Positions 39,230 through 48,096 of a DNA stretch of 49,979 nucleotides are shown piece after piece; position 1 is the stretch's first letter, and every line of letters starts with the position of its first letter. This DNA comes from Polynucleobacter sp. (GTDB lineage Bacteria > Pseudomonadota > Gammaproteobacteria > Burkholderiales > Burkholderiaceae): the NCBI GenBank assembly GCA_030696845.1, contig JAUYRJ010000071.1:1-49979 (forward strand), given 5' to 3'. The position numbers and the translations under genes were made by a program. The notes under the pieces were generated by a model. That model saw nothing but the letters and a program-made list of their open reading frames with translations, did not search any database and was not told the DNA's origin.

Positions 39230-40264
39230 ATGAAATTGACCATGAAAAAAGCGCTAACGGTAGCTGCTCTTTCGATTTCCGCAGTAAGTTTTGCCCCAGT
39301 TGCAATGTCGGCCGACATTACCGGCGCTGGCGCGACCTTCCCTTATCCAATTTACGCTAAGTGGGCTGAAGCCTATAAAGCAAAAACAGGCAATGGCATG
39401 AACTATCAGTCCATTGGCTCATCGGGCGGTATCAAACAAATTAAAGCCAAGACCGTTGACTTTGGAGCATCCGATGCCCCTGTTAAGTTCGAGGATCTTG
39501 AAAAAGACGGCTTGGTACAGTTTCCTGCGATTATTGGTGGCGTTGTTCCCGTTGTGAACGTTCAAGGCCTCAAGCCTGGTCAACTCAAGCTTGATGGCGT
39601 TACTTTGGCCGATATTTTTCAAGGCACCATTACAAACTGGAATGACAAACGCATTGCGCTATTAAATCCAGGCTTAAATATCCCTGCTGGTGATATCACG
39701 GTAGTGCATCGCGCTGACGGCTCTGGTACAACGGCCATCTTTACAGACTATTTGGCTAAAGTTAGTAGTGATTGGAAAGCAAACGTTGGTGCTGGCGCTG
39801 CGGTTAAATGGCCTGCGGCCTCCTCAGTAGGCGGCAAAGGTAATGAAGGTGTTGCCGCTAACGTGAGCCGCGTCAAAAACTCGATTGGTTATGTGGAATA
39901 TGCGTATGCCAAGAAAAACAATATGACTACTGCTTCTATGAAGAACCTTGATGGTCAATTTGTGGTTGCCGACGACACCACATTTGCCGCTGCTGCAGCG
40001 GGTACCGATTGGTCTAAAGTTCCAGGCATGGGAACCTACATCACCAATGCCCCTGGTGCCAAGTCATGGCCCATTACTGGCGCATCTTTTATTTTGATGT
40101 ATAAGAACCCAACCAACAAAGCTAGCTCTGCTGAAGTATTGAAGTTCTTTGACTTTGCATTCAAAGAAGGACAAAAAATGGCGGCTGAATTGGATTACGT
40201 TGCGATGCCTGCTGCAACGATAGACTTCATACGTAAGAATGTCTGGACGCAGATTCAGAAGTAA
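39230..40264 (+). CDS. pstS: Periplasmic phosphate-binding protein
   Basis: Captures inorganic phosphate in the periplasm and delivers it to PstCAB. The 344-residue precursor has a Sec signal peptide with likely cleavage after A28 (VAMSA then DITGAG). The mature start ADITGAGATFPYPIYAKW and the phosphate-site segments SIGSSGGIKQI, FGASDAPV and HRADGSGTTAIFTDYL are typical. Two possible starts, ATG at 39230 and at 39242, both leave a functional signal peptide. It is preceded by a Pho box and followed by a strong hairpin that may set pstS expression above that of the transporter genes. Confidence 0.97.
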   Translation: MKLTMKKALTVAALSISAVSFAPVAMSADITGAGATFPYPIYAKWAEAYKAKTGNGMNYQSIGSSGGIKQIKAKTVDFGASDAPVKFEDLEKDGLVQFPAIIGGVVPVVNVQGLKPGQLKLDGVTLADIFQGTITNWNDKRIALLNPGLNIPAGDITVVHRADGSGTTAIFTDYLAKVSSDWKANVGAGAAVKWPAASSVGGKGNEGVAANVSRVKNSIGYVEYAYAKKNNMTTASMKNLDGQFVVADDTTFAAAAAGTDWSKVPGMGTYITNAPGAKSWPITGASFILMYKNPTNKASSAEVLKFFDFAFKEGQKMAAELDYVAMPAATIDFIRKNVWTQIQK

Positions 40265-40277
40265 TTAGATGCATATT

Positions 40278-40309
40278 ACAAAGGCTCCGCAGCGTAGCGG
40301 AGCCTTTGT
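40278..40309 (+). terminator. Intergenic hairpin between pstS and pstC (partial terminator or 3' stabiliser)
   Basis: A 13-base perfect stem, 40278-40290 and 40297-40309, with loop AGCGTA and core GGCTCCGC/GCGGAGCC, lies 14 bases after the pstS stop. It is followed by ATTTAA, not a pure U-run, so read-through into pstC is expected. Similar arrangements give more binding protein than permease. Confidence 0.8.
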
Positions 40310-40385
40310 ATTTAACCAAAAGTGGAAATAGTAGAATAGCGATCATGAACAGAGTCTCAATTTACTTGCCCAAGGCATTGGATTT

Positions 40386-41372
40386 ATGGAAAATTTAGCC
40401 ATAGCAAAACTCATTAGTCCGCAGGCGATTGGTATCGCTAAACGCCAGCATTTATTGGACAAGTTATTTTATTTAGTTACCCAGTTTTTTGCGCTTTCGG
40501 TATTGCTGGCTTTGCTTGGCATTATTGCTTCTTTGATTATCAATGCATACCCTGCATTCGAAAAATTCGGCTTTGGTTTTTTTACTACCGTTGAGTGGGA
40601 CATTATTAACGGTGAATTTGGCGGCTTAATAGCGATTTACGGTACTGTCGTTACTTCTGTGATTGCTTTGGTAATAGCGGTTCCTCTTAGTTTTGGAATT
40701 GCTGTATTTTTGACAGAAATTTGCCCTAATAAATTAAAGCGGCCCTTGGGTACCGCCATTGAAATCTTGGCTGCTGTGCCTTCCATTATTTACGGGATGT
40801 TCGGCCTCTTCATTTTCGCCCCATTGTTTGCGGACTACATTCAGCCAGCGCTCGCCGCCACCTTAGGTCAAATTCCGGGTTTGGGAATTTTATTTTCGGG
40901 TGCATTCAACGGCATCGGCATTTTGTGCGCGGGCTTGATTTTGGCAATGATGATTTTGCCTTTCATTGCTTCGGTGATGCGCGATGTTTTTGAGATTGTT
41001 CCTCCTGTATTGAAAGAATCGGCATACGGCATTGGCTGCACCACCTGGGAAGTAGTTAAGAATGTGGTGTTGCCCTATACCAAAACGGGTGTGATCGGCG
41101 GCGTGATGCTGGGCCTTGGGCGCGCTTTAGGCGAAACCATGGCGGTTACCTTTGTGATTGGTAATGCGCATAAATTAAAGGCATCCCTTTTTGCTCCTGG
41201 TAATTCAATCGCATCCACCTTAGCTAATGAGTTTGGAGAGGCGGAGGTAGGCGCGCATTATTCCTCCTTGTTTTTATTGGGCTTGGCCTTATTTGCGATC
41301 ACCTTTGTGGTTCTCTCGCTTGCCAAGATCATGCTCATGCGGATGGAAAAACGGCAGGGGGTAAAAACATAA
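40386..41372 (+). CDS. pstC: Phosphate ABC transporter permease PstC
   Basis: One of the two membrane channel subunits of the high-affinity phosphate importer. The 328-residue protein has six predicted membrane helices and the permease coupling motif region [21 protein letters not shown]. The C-terminal stretch [18 protein letters not shown] (here starting LGRALGE) is characteristic. GGA lies close upstream, and AAGG at 40372-40375 is an alternative ribosome-binding site. Its start is overlapped by a 17-codon upstream frame (40345-40398). The stop shares one base with the pstA ATG (TAATG). Confidence 0.96.
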   Translation: MENLAIAKLISPQAIGIAKRQHLLDKLFYLVTQFFALSVLLALLGIIASLIINAYPAFEKFGFGFFTTVEWDIINGEFGGLIAIYGTVVTSVIALVIAVPLSFGIAVFLTEICPNKLKRPLGTAIEILAAVPSIIYGMFGLFIFAPLFADYIQPALAATLGQIPGLGILFSGAFNGIGILCAGLILAMMILPFIASVMRDVFEIVPPVLKESAYGIGCTTWEVVKNVVLPYTKTGVIGGVMLGLGRALGETMAVTFVIGNAHKLKASLFAPGNSIASTLANEFGEAEVGAHYSSLFLLGLALFAITFVVLSLAKIMLMRMEKRQGVKT

Positions 41373-42265
41373 TGAGTAGCAATACAGTAAAACCGGAGTC
41401 CTCCATTTTTAAGGGAATGGATATGTCTCTTTTTAAGAAACGTAAACGCGCCAATTCAATTGGTTTGACTCTGTCATTGATTGCCATGGGTATTGGCATG
41501 ATTTTTTTGTTTTGGATTTTATCCGTGCTGCTCTACAAAGGGTTTGCCGCAATTAGCCCGTCTTTGTTTTTAGCTAGCACCCCAGCGCCTGGATCAGAAG
41601 GTGGTGGGCTTGCCAATCCGATTGTAGGTAGCTTAATGATTGTGGGATTTTGCACACTCATTAGTACGCCGATTGGGATCATGGCTGGAATTTACTTATC
41701 GGAATACGGAAACAAGAGTAGTTTTGCGGAGGTTACCCGCTTTGTGACCGATATTATGCTGTCGGCGCCATCCATCGTGATTGGCCTTTTTGTTTATGCC
41801 ATTCTGGTGGCTCAGGTCAAGCATTTTTCGGGTTGGGCAGGCTCCATCGCATTGTGTTTGATTGCGATTCCAGTGGTAGTGCGAACTACGGAGAACATGT
41901 TGAGATTGGTTCCAACCACCTTGCGTGAGGCCGCCTTTGCTTTAGGTGCGCCCAAGTGGAAAGTGTCATTGACGATTGTCCTGCGGGCTGCAAAAAGCGG
42001 GGTGATTACGGGCATTCTCTTGGCATTGGCGCGGGTAAGCGGGGAAACGGCACCGCTCCTCTTTACAGCCCTCAATAATCAATTCTTCTCCACTAATATG
42101 AACGCCCCCATGGCTAACCTGCCCGTGGTCATTTTCCAGTTCGCCATGAGCCCTTACGATAATTGGGTGAATTTAGCTTGGGGTGGGGCGCTACTAATTA
42201 CATTTGCGGTATTGGGTTTAAACATTTTGGCGCGGGTCGTATTCCGTGAAAAGGTAAAAGTATGA
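41372..42265 (+). CDS. pstA: Phosphate ABC transporter permease PstA
   Basis: Second channel subunit of the phosphate importer. The 297-residue protein has six membrane helices, the coupling segment [20 protein letters not shown], and the conserved [20 protein letters not shown]. An N-terminal hydrophilic segment of about 35 residues precedes the first helix. It overlaps pstC by one base and pstB by four, so the three are translated as a block. Confidence 0.96.
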   Translation: MSSNTVKPESSIFKGMDMSLFKKRKRANSIGLTLSLIAMGIGMIFLFWILSVLLYKGFAAISPSLFLASTPAPGSEGGGLANPIVGSLMIVGFCTLISTPIGIMAGIYLSEYGNKSSFAEVTRFVTDIMLSAPSIVIGLFVYAILVAQVKHFSGWAGSIALCLIAIPVVVRTTENMLRLVPTTLREAAFALGAPKWKVSLTIVLRAAKSGVITGILLALARVSGETAPLLFTALNNQFFSTNMNAPMANLPVVIFQFAMSPYDNWVNLAWGGALLITFAVLGLNILARVVFREKVKV

Positions 42266-43101
42266 CAATGATGAGAACGGTAATGCACGCGCAGTCCCAA
42301 GAGGGTAATTTAACTACGGGCGGAAGCGACGCCCCCGTGGCGAAAGTGCGCAATGCCCTTGAAATTCGGGATTTGAATTTCTTTTACGGTAGCTATCAAG
42401 GCCTCAAAAATATCAATCTCGATATTGCTGAAAATAAAGTTACCGCATTTATCGGCCCATCTGGCTGTGGTAAATCCACTTTGTTGCGTACATTGAATCG
42501 CATGTACGACCTATATCCAGGCCAACGCGCCGAAGGGGAAATAAAGTTTTATGGTGAAAATATTTTAGAGCCTGGCCGCGATGTGAATTTACTACGATCT
42601 CGGATTGGGATGGTTTTCCAAAAGCCAACCCCATTTCCTATGTCGATTTATGAAAACATTGCGTTTGGGGTGCGTTTGTATGAGCGCTTATCAAAGGCTG
42701 AAATGGATGAGCGAGTCGAGTGGGCCCTAAATAAGGCGGCACTTTGGAATGAAGCGAAAGACAAATTGAATCAAAGTGGACTATCCTTGTCGGGTGGACA
42801 GCAACAGCGCCTATGCATTGCGCGCGGTGTAGCGGTTAAGCCTTCGGTATTGCTCCTTGATGAGCCGACATCGGCGCTTGATCCGATCTCAACAGCTAAG
42901 ATTGAAGAGTTGGTCAATGAGCTGAAGAAGGAATACACCATCACCATTGTGACTCACAATATGCAGCAAGCAGCCCGCGTATCGGACTTTACGGCGTACA
43001 TGTATTTGGGCGAATTGATGGAATTCGGAAAAACCGATGAGATTTTTATTAAGCCCAAGCGTAAAGAAACAGAAGACTATATTACCGGCCGGTTCGGCTA
43101 A
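42262..43101 (+). CDS. pstB: Phosphate ABC transporter ATPase PstB
   Basis: Powers phosphate import. The 279-residue ABC ATPase has Walker [10 protein letters not shown] (65-73), the Q-loop in [20 protein letters not shown], signature LSGGQQQR, Walker [13 protein letters not shown] and the switch His in [13 protein letters not shown]. It ends [10 protein letters not shown], as E. coli PstB does. It has about 22 extra N-terminal residues compared with the E. coli protein; several in-frame ATGs follow the first, so the true start may be a little further in. Confidence 0.97.
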   Translation: MTMMRTVMHAQSQEGNLTTGGSDAPVAKVRNALEIRDLNFFYGSYQGLKNINLDIAENKVTAFIGPSGCGKSTLLRTLNRMYDLYPGQRAEGEIKFYGENILEPGRDVNLLRSRIGMVFQKPTPFPMSIYENIAFGVRLYERLSKAEMDERVEWALNKAALWNEAKDKLNQSGLSLSGGQQQRLCIARGVAVKPSVLLLDEPTSALDPISTAKIEELVNELKKEYTITIVTHNMQQAARVSDFTAYMYLGELMEFGKTDEIFIKPKRKETEDYITGRFG

Positions 43102-43113
43102 ATAGGAGAAGAT

Positions 43114-43818
43114 ATGCCAGATAAACACTTATCATCCCAGTTCGATGAAGACCTGAACTCCCTTTGCGCCAAGCTATTGCAGATGGGCGGAGTGGTAGAG
43201 CAGCAAATCGATACGGCCATGCGCGCCTTTTCCGAAATGAACATAGATCTTTGTAATCAAGTGATTGACCGGGAAAAGACTGTGAACTCGCTTGAAATTG
43301 AAATCGACTCTGCATGCGTGGAATTAATCGCGCGCCGTCAGCCAACGGCACGTGATTTGCGCTTAGTGATGGCGATTTCGAAGGCTATAACCAATTTAGA
43401 GCGTGCCGGCGATGAGGCTGAGCGAGTCGCAAAACGTTCGCGCCGCATCATTGAGCAGGCGGCTAACTACAAAATTAATGCCGCTGAGATTAAATTATCG
43501 GGCCAAATGGCAATTGATTTACTGCGCCAGAGTCTTGATTGCTTTGCCCGCTTAGATTCAGTAGCGGCTGCTAAAGTGGTTCAAGACGATAAACAGATTG
43601 ACGAAGAGTTTCGCGGTTTCGTGCGTAAGTTAATTACCTATATGGCAGAGGATCCAAAGATGATCTCGACAGGCCTTGATTTGCTCTTTATTGCCAAGGC
43701 AATTGAGCGTATTGGTGACCATGCGAAAAATATTGCCGAATTCGTTATTTATATTGTCAAAGGGTCGGATGTGCGCCACGTTTCACAGGACGATTTGATT
43801 CGGGAAGCCAATCGGTAA
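43114..43818 (+). CDS. phoU: Phosphate signalling protein PhoU
   Basis: Negative regulator linking PstSCAB transport to PhoR and limiting uptake. The 234-residue helical protein has the two metal-binding motifs of its repeated three-helix bundles: ERAGDEAERVAKRS and ERIGDHAKNIAEFVIY. It opens with the usual HLSSQFDEDLNSL. AGGAG at 43104-43108 is a good ribosome-binding site. It follows pstB by 12 bases. Confidence 0.96.
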   Translation: MPDKHLSSQFDEDLNSLCAKLLQMGGVVEQQIDTAMRAFSEMNIDLCNQVIDREKTVNSLEIEIDSACVELIARRQPTARDLRLVMAISKAITNLERAGDEAERVAKRSRRIIEQAANYKINAAEIKLSGQMAIDLLRQSLDCFARLDSVAAAKVVQDDKQIDEEFRGFVRKLITYMAEDPKMISTGLDLLFIAKAIERIGDHAKNIAEFVIYIVKGSDVRHVSQDDLIREANR

Positions 43819-43824
43819 TTGGCT

Positions 43825-44541
43825 ATGCCTCAGCATATTTTGATTGTTGAAGATGAGCCGTCGATTGCAGAGCTCATCTCCATTAATCTAACGCATTCGG
43901 GTTTTGTGGTTTCTCGTGCCTTGCAGTCTGACGAGGCCCTACAAATGATGAAGTTGAATACGCCAGATCTCATCATCTTGGATTGGATGCTGCCCGGTAA
44001 GTCGGGTGTGCAGTTTGCTAAAGAGCTCCGAACCAATCCAGCTATGCAGGCTCTTCCTATTTTGATGCTAACTGCAAAAGGGGAGGAGGCGGATAAGATT
44101 TTGGGTTTAGATGCGGGTGCGGATGATTACGTGACTAAACCGTTCTCACCAAAAGAGTTGGTGGCGCGTGTCAAAGCTTTATTGCGCCGTCACGCGCCGA
44201 TTTCAGCGGAGGAAAAGCCCCTATCTATTGGCCCGATTGAGCTTGATCCTGCCGCCCATCGGATTGCAGTGATGATGTCTAATGGATCTACTAAAACACT
44301 TGCTTTAGGCCCAACCGAGTTTCGTTTGTTGCATTTTTTAATGAGCAATCCGGAGCGGGTTCATTCCCGTGCACACTTACTCGATCACGTCTGGGGTAAT
44401 GAGTCCTACATTGAGGAACGTACGGTGGATGTTCATATTAAACGCTTGCGAGCCGCCTTGGCTCCATATCACTGCGATCAATATGTAGAGACCGTGCGGG
44501 GAAGTGGCTATCGGATTACCAAAAACCCAGTTGACGCCTAG
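43825..44541 (+). CDS. phoB: Phosphate regulon response regulator PhoB
   Basis: DNA-binding response regulator that activates the pho regulon when phosphorylated. From ATG at 43825 the protein has 238 residues: receiver domain with D10-E11 and the phospho-acceptor D53 in IILDWMLPGKSG, conserved lysine in VTKPFSPKEL, then a winged-helix domain with RTVDVHIKRLRAAL and ETVRGSGYRI. A TTG at 43819 would add two residues and abuts the phoU stop; the ATG matches the E. coli N terminus better. Neither has a good ribosome-binding site, so coupling to phoU is likely. Its probable sites are the boxes at 39150 and 48014. Confidence 0.95.
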   Translation: MPQHILIVEDEPSIAELISINLTHSGFVVSRALQSDEALQMMKLNTPDLIILDWMLPGKSGVQFAKELRTNPAMQALPILMLTAKGEEADKILGLDAGADDYVTKPFSPKELVARVKALLRRHAPISAEEKPLSIGPIELDPAAHRIAVMMSNGSTKTLALGPTEFRLLHFLMSNPERVHSRAHLLDHVWGNESYIEERTVDVHIKRLRAALAPYHCDQYVETVRGSGYRITKNPVDA

Positions 44542-44597
44542 CCTTTATTGACTAAGCTTTTACAGGGCGATTTGGTGACTTGCTCTAAGATGTAGTT

Positions 44598-45896
44598 ATG
44601 TTTGCAGCCATAACCCGTTTCTTGCTTATTTTTGCACTTGCCATTGTGGTGGTGTCGATTGCAGAGCCAATTTGGGGTCATTGGGTTGCCGCCACCCTGG
44701 GATTGCTGGTGTTGTCTATCCCGCTAGCTTATTTTTATATTAAGCTCAGCACCCTTAAAAAATACCTTTTGCGAGACGAGCTTGAGAGTCTGCCTAATGC
44801 CAGCGGCTTTCTGGAAGACATTTTCTTTCGCTTACAGCGTAGTTCCAACGCCTCCAAGAAACGTATTCAGGAAGTAGAGCGCCAGCACCAACGTTTTATT
44901 GAGGCCTTTCAGGCCTCTCCTAACGGCATTGTGATGCTTGATGACCAAGATCAAATTGAGTGGTGCAATGCGATTGCGGAGCGTTTTTTTGGCCTGAACT
45001 TTAAGCGCGATGCCATGCAGCGCATTAATTATTTGTTACGTAATCCAGAATTTATCCATTATTTGAGTGCCCGTCGCTTCGAGGAGCCCTTATTAATTGA
45101 AAAAATGGGTCCTGGATCGAATTTAAGTTTGCGTTTACAGGCGTTTCCCTTTGCCGATAATCGCCGGTTATTGCTGGCCCAAGACGTTACGGATCTATAT
45201 AAGGCTGAAGCAATGCGCAGGGACTTCGTGGCTAATGTATCGCATGAGATGCGTACGCCCCTAACCGTCATGATGGGCTTTCTAGAAACGGTTCAGACTC
45301 TGAATCTAGAGCCTAAGCAAAAAGAGGAGTATCTGGAGCTCATGATGGTTCAGGCTCGTCGCATGAAGGGCCTTGTAGAAGATTTATTAACCCTTGCCAA
45401 TCTAGAGGCAAATGCTTTGCCGGCAGTCAGCAATACGGTTGCCATTACTGGATCTGTATTTGCATTGCTGCGAAGCGATGCCGAAGCTTTATCGCAGGGT
45501 CAGCACACCATTCAGTTTGTAGAGGGCTCCAAAGCAAGCATTCTGGGTGATGAGCAAGAGCTACTGTCTGCTTTTGGAAATTTAATTTCAAACGCGATTC
45601 GGTATACCCCATCAGGTGGAGTAATCACCGTAAAGTGGGATACCAATGCGAATGGCCATGGGGTATTTTCTGTGCACGATACTGGCCCCGGAATTTCCGC
45701 CGAACATCTGCCGCGCTTAACAGAGCGGTTTTACCGGGTGGATCGCAGCCGTTCTCGAGAGACCGGTGGGACTGGCTTAGGTCTTGCCATTGTGAAGCAT
45801 ATTGCCAGCCGCCATCAGGCGCAATTATTGATTGAGAGCATTCCAGGTAAGGGCAGCCAATTTACCTTAGTCTTCCCTTCAGCGCGAATTGCTTAA
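44598..45896 (+). CDS. phoR: Phosphate regulon sensor histidine kinase PhoR
   Basis: Inner-membrane kinase that phosphorylates PhoB when phosphate is low. The 432-residue protein has two N-terminal membrane helices (about 5-22 and 29-50) with almost no periplasmic loop, a PAS domain (about 98-205), the HisKA site H216 in VSHEMRTPLT, and the ATPase N, G1 and G2 boxes in NLISNAIRYTPSGG, DTGPGIS and GTGLGLAIV. The absence of a periplasmic sensor domain fits sensing through PstSCAB-PhoU. Its last 35 bases overlap the convergent ppk1 gene. Confidence 0.96.
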   Translation: MFAAITRFLLIFALAIVVVSIAEPIWGHWVAATLGLLVLSIPLAYFYIKLSTLKKYLLRDELESLPNASGFLEDIFFRLQRSSNASKKRIQEVERQHQRFIEAFQASPNGIVMLDDQDQIEWCNAIAERFFGLNFKRDAMQRINYLLRNPEFIHYLSARRFEEPLLIEKMGPGSNLSLRLQAFPFADNRRLLLAQDVTDLYKAEAMRRDFVANVSHEMRTPLTVMMGFLETVQTLNLEPKQKEEYLELMMVQARRMKGLVEDLLTLANLEANALPAVSNTVAITGSVFALLRSDAEALSQGQHTIQFVEGSKASILGDEQELLSAFGNLISNAIRYTPSGGVITVKWDTNANGHGVFSVHDTGPGISAEHLPRLTERFYRVDRSRSRETGGTGLGLAIVKHIASRHQAQLLIESIPGKGSQFTLVFPSARIA

Positions 45897-47985
45897 GTAA
45901 CTCCAGTTGGCCGATTACGGGAGTTTGATTTGCTCTTGGCTTTGATTGCAGATAGCTGCCATTGGGCTGCATCTTCCAGGCCGTCGCATTGTCTTTTAGC
46001 AGAATTTTTAAGCCCTCATTGATTACTCGCTTTTTTAACTTTTTATCTTTTATTGGGAATGCTACTTCCACTCGCCTTAATAAATTGCGTTCCATCCAAT
46101 CTGCGCTCGATAAATATACCAATTCTTCTCCATCGGCATAGAAATAGTATATGCGGTGGTGCTCTAAGAATCTGCCGATAATTGAGCGAACCGTAATATT
46201 TTCTGAAATTCCCTTAACGCCCGGTTGAAGAGCGCAAACACCACGAACGATCAGTTGAATTTTGACGCCGGCTTGAGATGCTTTGTATAGCTCAGCGATG
46301 ATGGTGGGCTCCAATAAAGCATTCATTTTTGCGATGATGAGAGCTTTTTTTCCTGCCTTCGCCGCTTTTGCTTCCATCCTGATGTGTGAGATAAGTTCAT
46401 CTAGTAATGTAAACGGGGATTCCCAAAGCTCACGGGTCTCTAAATGAAGCGCTGTACCAGTGAGTTGCTGGAAGACCAAATGCACATCGTTGGTGATGGA
46501 TTCATCACAGGTCATTAATCCAAAATCGGTGTAAAGCTTGGCAGTCTTGGGATGGTAATTACCAGTTCCTAAGTGGGCATAACGAACTAACCGTGATTTA
46601 CCCTTGCCAATTGAGCCCTTTTCACGGCGGACAACCAATAGCATTTTTGCGTGGCATTTGTGACCCACAACACCATAAACGACGTGCGCACCCACACTTT
46701 CTAATTTCGCGGCCCAATTAATATTCGTTTGCTCATCAAAGCGCGCTAAAAGTTCAAGTACTACAGTCACTTCTTTACCGTTACGCGCCGCCTGAATAAG
46801 CGCATCCATTACCGGTGACTCATCACCCGTCCTGTATACCGTTTGTTTTATGGCAAGAACATCAGGATCATTCGAGGCCTCCCGTAGTAATTGCAAAACT
46901 GGCTCAAAACTTTCGTAGGGGTGATGTAATAAGATGTCTCCCTGACGGATCTTTTCGATAATCGAATCCTCAGGAGCGGCCGAGTCTTGCTGCCCCGGAC
47001 GCGTAAGGCCTAAAGACGATTTGGGTCGGTATTGCACATATTTAAGAGTAGGCCTGTCAACGAGGTCTGGAACTTGAGAGAGTCGAAGTAAATTTACTGG
47101 GCCATCTACTCGGTAACAGTCCTGGATTTCCAGATTAAGCTCTTTGCGTAAGCGATTTAAAAGCGCATCAGGAGTATCAATCGAGGTTTCTAGCCTAACC
47201 GCATCGCCTAAGTGCCGTGTTGGCAGCTCACCCTGGAGCGCTTTGCGTAAATCCGTTACTTCGTCATCCGATACATAAAGCTCTGAATTACGAGTAACTC
47301 GAAACGGGTGGCATTCAACGATAGTCAGTCCCGGAAACAGGTCTCCAACGAAACTTTGAACAAACGAGGAGAGCAAAACAAAGCCATAGTCGGACCTTGC
47401 AAGATTCTTGGGCATCTGAACTACGCGAGGTAACGATCGGGGCGCCTGTACAACCGCCAGTCTAGCTCTTCTACCAAAGGCATCCTTACCATCTAGAGAT
47501 ACAATGAAATTTAAGCTTTTATTGGCAACTTTTGGAAATGGATGCGCCGGGTCTAATGCAATGGGCGTAAGAAGGGGAAGTAATTCCGATCGAAAAAAAT
47601 GATGAGCCCATTTTTCTTGCTCTGGATTCCACTCCTGCGCTGCAATAAATTGAATGCCTTCTTGACTCAGTTGGGGCTTGATGATGTCCCTATAAACTGT
47701 GTACTGTCGTTTAACTAGGGTATGAGCATAGTCTGTGACTTTTTCGTAGGCTTCTGAAATGCTTAGACCATCGTATTCAACCTTATTGGGTTGTGTTTTA
47801 AGCTGCTCCTTTAGGCCTGCTACGCGAACCTCAAAGAATTCATCTAAATTGCTCGATACTATCCCTAGGAACCGAAGCCGCTCAAGGAGCGGGTTAGTGG
47901 CGTCCTCGGCTTGAGCTAGTACTCTGGAATTGAATTCCAATATTCCGATTTCGCGATTCAGGATGGGTATGGCGAGTTTGGTCAT
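45862..47985 (-). CDS. ppk1: Polyphosphate kinase 1
   Basis: Reversibly polymerises the gamma phosphate of ATP into polyphosphate. The 707-residue protein has the phospho-histidine H445 in HKCHAKMLLV and the second catalytic histidine H471 in VRYAHLGTGNYHPKTAKLYTD, equivalent to H435 and H454 in E. coli. A seven-residue insertion lies between the two relative to E. coli (EKGSIGKGKS region). All four domains appear present. It starts 111 bases from the divergent ppx gene, and the shared gap holds PhoB-box-like repeats. Its 3' end runs 35 bases into the end of phoR on the other strand. Confidence 0.97.
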   Translation of the reverse strand: MTKLAIPILNREIGILEFNSRVLAQAEDATNPLLERLRFLGIVSSNLDEFFEVRVAGLKEQLKTQPNKVEYDGLSISEAYEKVTDYAHTLVKRQYTVYRDIIKPQLSQEGIQFIAAQEWNPEQEKWAHHFFRSELLPLLTPIALDPAHPFPKVANKSLNFIVSLDGKDAFGRRARLAVVQAPRSLPRVVQMPKNLARSDYGFVLLSSFVQSFVGDLFPGLTIVECHPFRVTRNSELYVSDDEVTDLRKALQGELPTRHLGDAVRLETSIDTPDALLNRLRKELNLEIQDCYRVDGPVNLLRLSQVPDLVDRPTLKYVQYRPKSSLGLTRPGQQDSAAPEDSIIEKIRQGDILLHHPYESFEPVLQLLREASNDPDVLAIKQTVYRTGDESPVMDALIQAARNGKEVTVVLELLARFDEQTNINWAAKLESVGAHVVYGVVGHKCHAKMLLVVRREKGSIGKGKSRLVRYAHLGTGNYHPKTAKLYTDFGLMTCDESITNDVHLVFQQLTGTALHLETRELWESPFTLLDELISHIRMEAKAAKAGKKALIIAKMNALLEPTIIAELYKASQAGVKIQLIVRGVCALQPGVKGISENITVRSIIGRFLEHHRIYYFYADGEELVYLSSADWMERNLLRRVEVAFPIKDKKLKKRVINEGLKILLKDNATAWKMQPNGSYLQSKPRANQTPVIGQLELLKQFALKGRLR

Positions 47986-48013
47986 AAAAAGCCTGTCATT
48001 AAGCTTCCTTTAT

Positions 48014-48047
48014 ATTTCATTAATGTGTCATTTTTATTTCATACAAT
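48014..48047 (+). promoter_or_regulatory. Tandem Pho-box half-sites and -10 element upstream of ppx
   Basis: Three half-sites follow each other at exactly 11 bases: ATTTCAT (48014-48020), GTGTCAT (48025-48031) and ATTTCAT (48036-48042). They make two overlapping Pho boxes, ATTTCATTAATGTGTCAT and GTGTCATTTTTATTTCAT. TACAAT at 48042-48047 begins 10 bases after the first box, the standard geometry. PhoB control of ppx, and perhaps of the divergent ppk1, is inferred. Confidence 0.65.
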
Positions 48048-48096
48048 AGCCTTATGACTAGAGTGCCTTTTTTTCAATTATTGGAGTGCTACGCGA

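Noticed and set aside
47993..47999. A further CTGTCAT Pho half-site near the ppk1 start
   Set aside because: It is 21, not 22, bases from the first site of the array, has no partner 11 bases away, and lies next to the ppk1 start; it may be chance.
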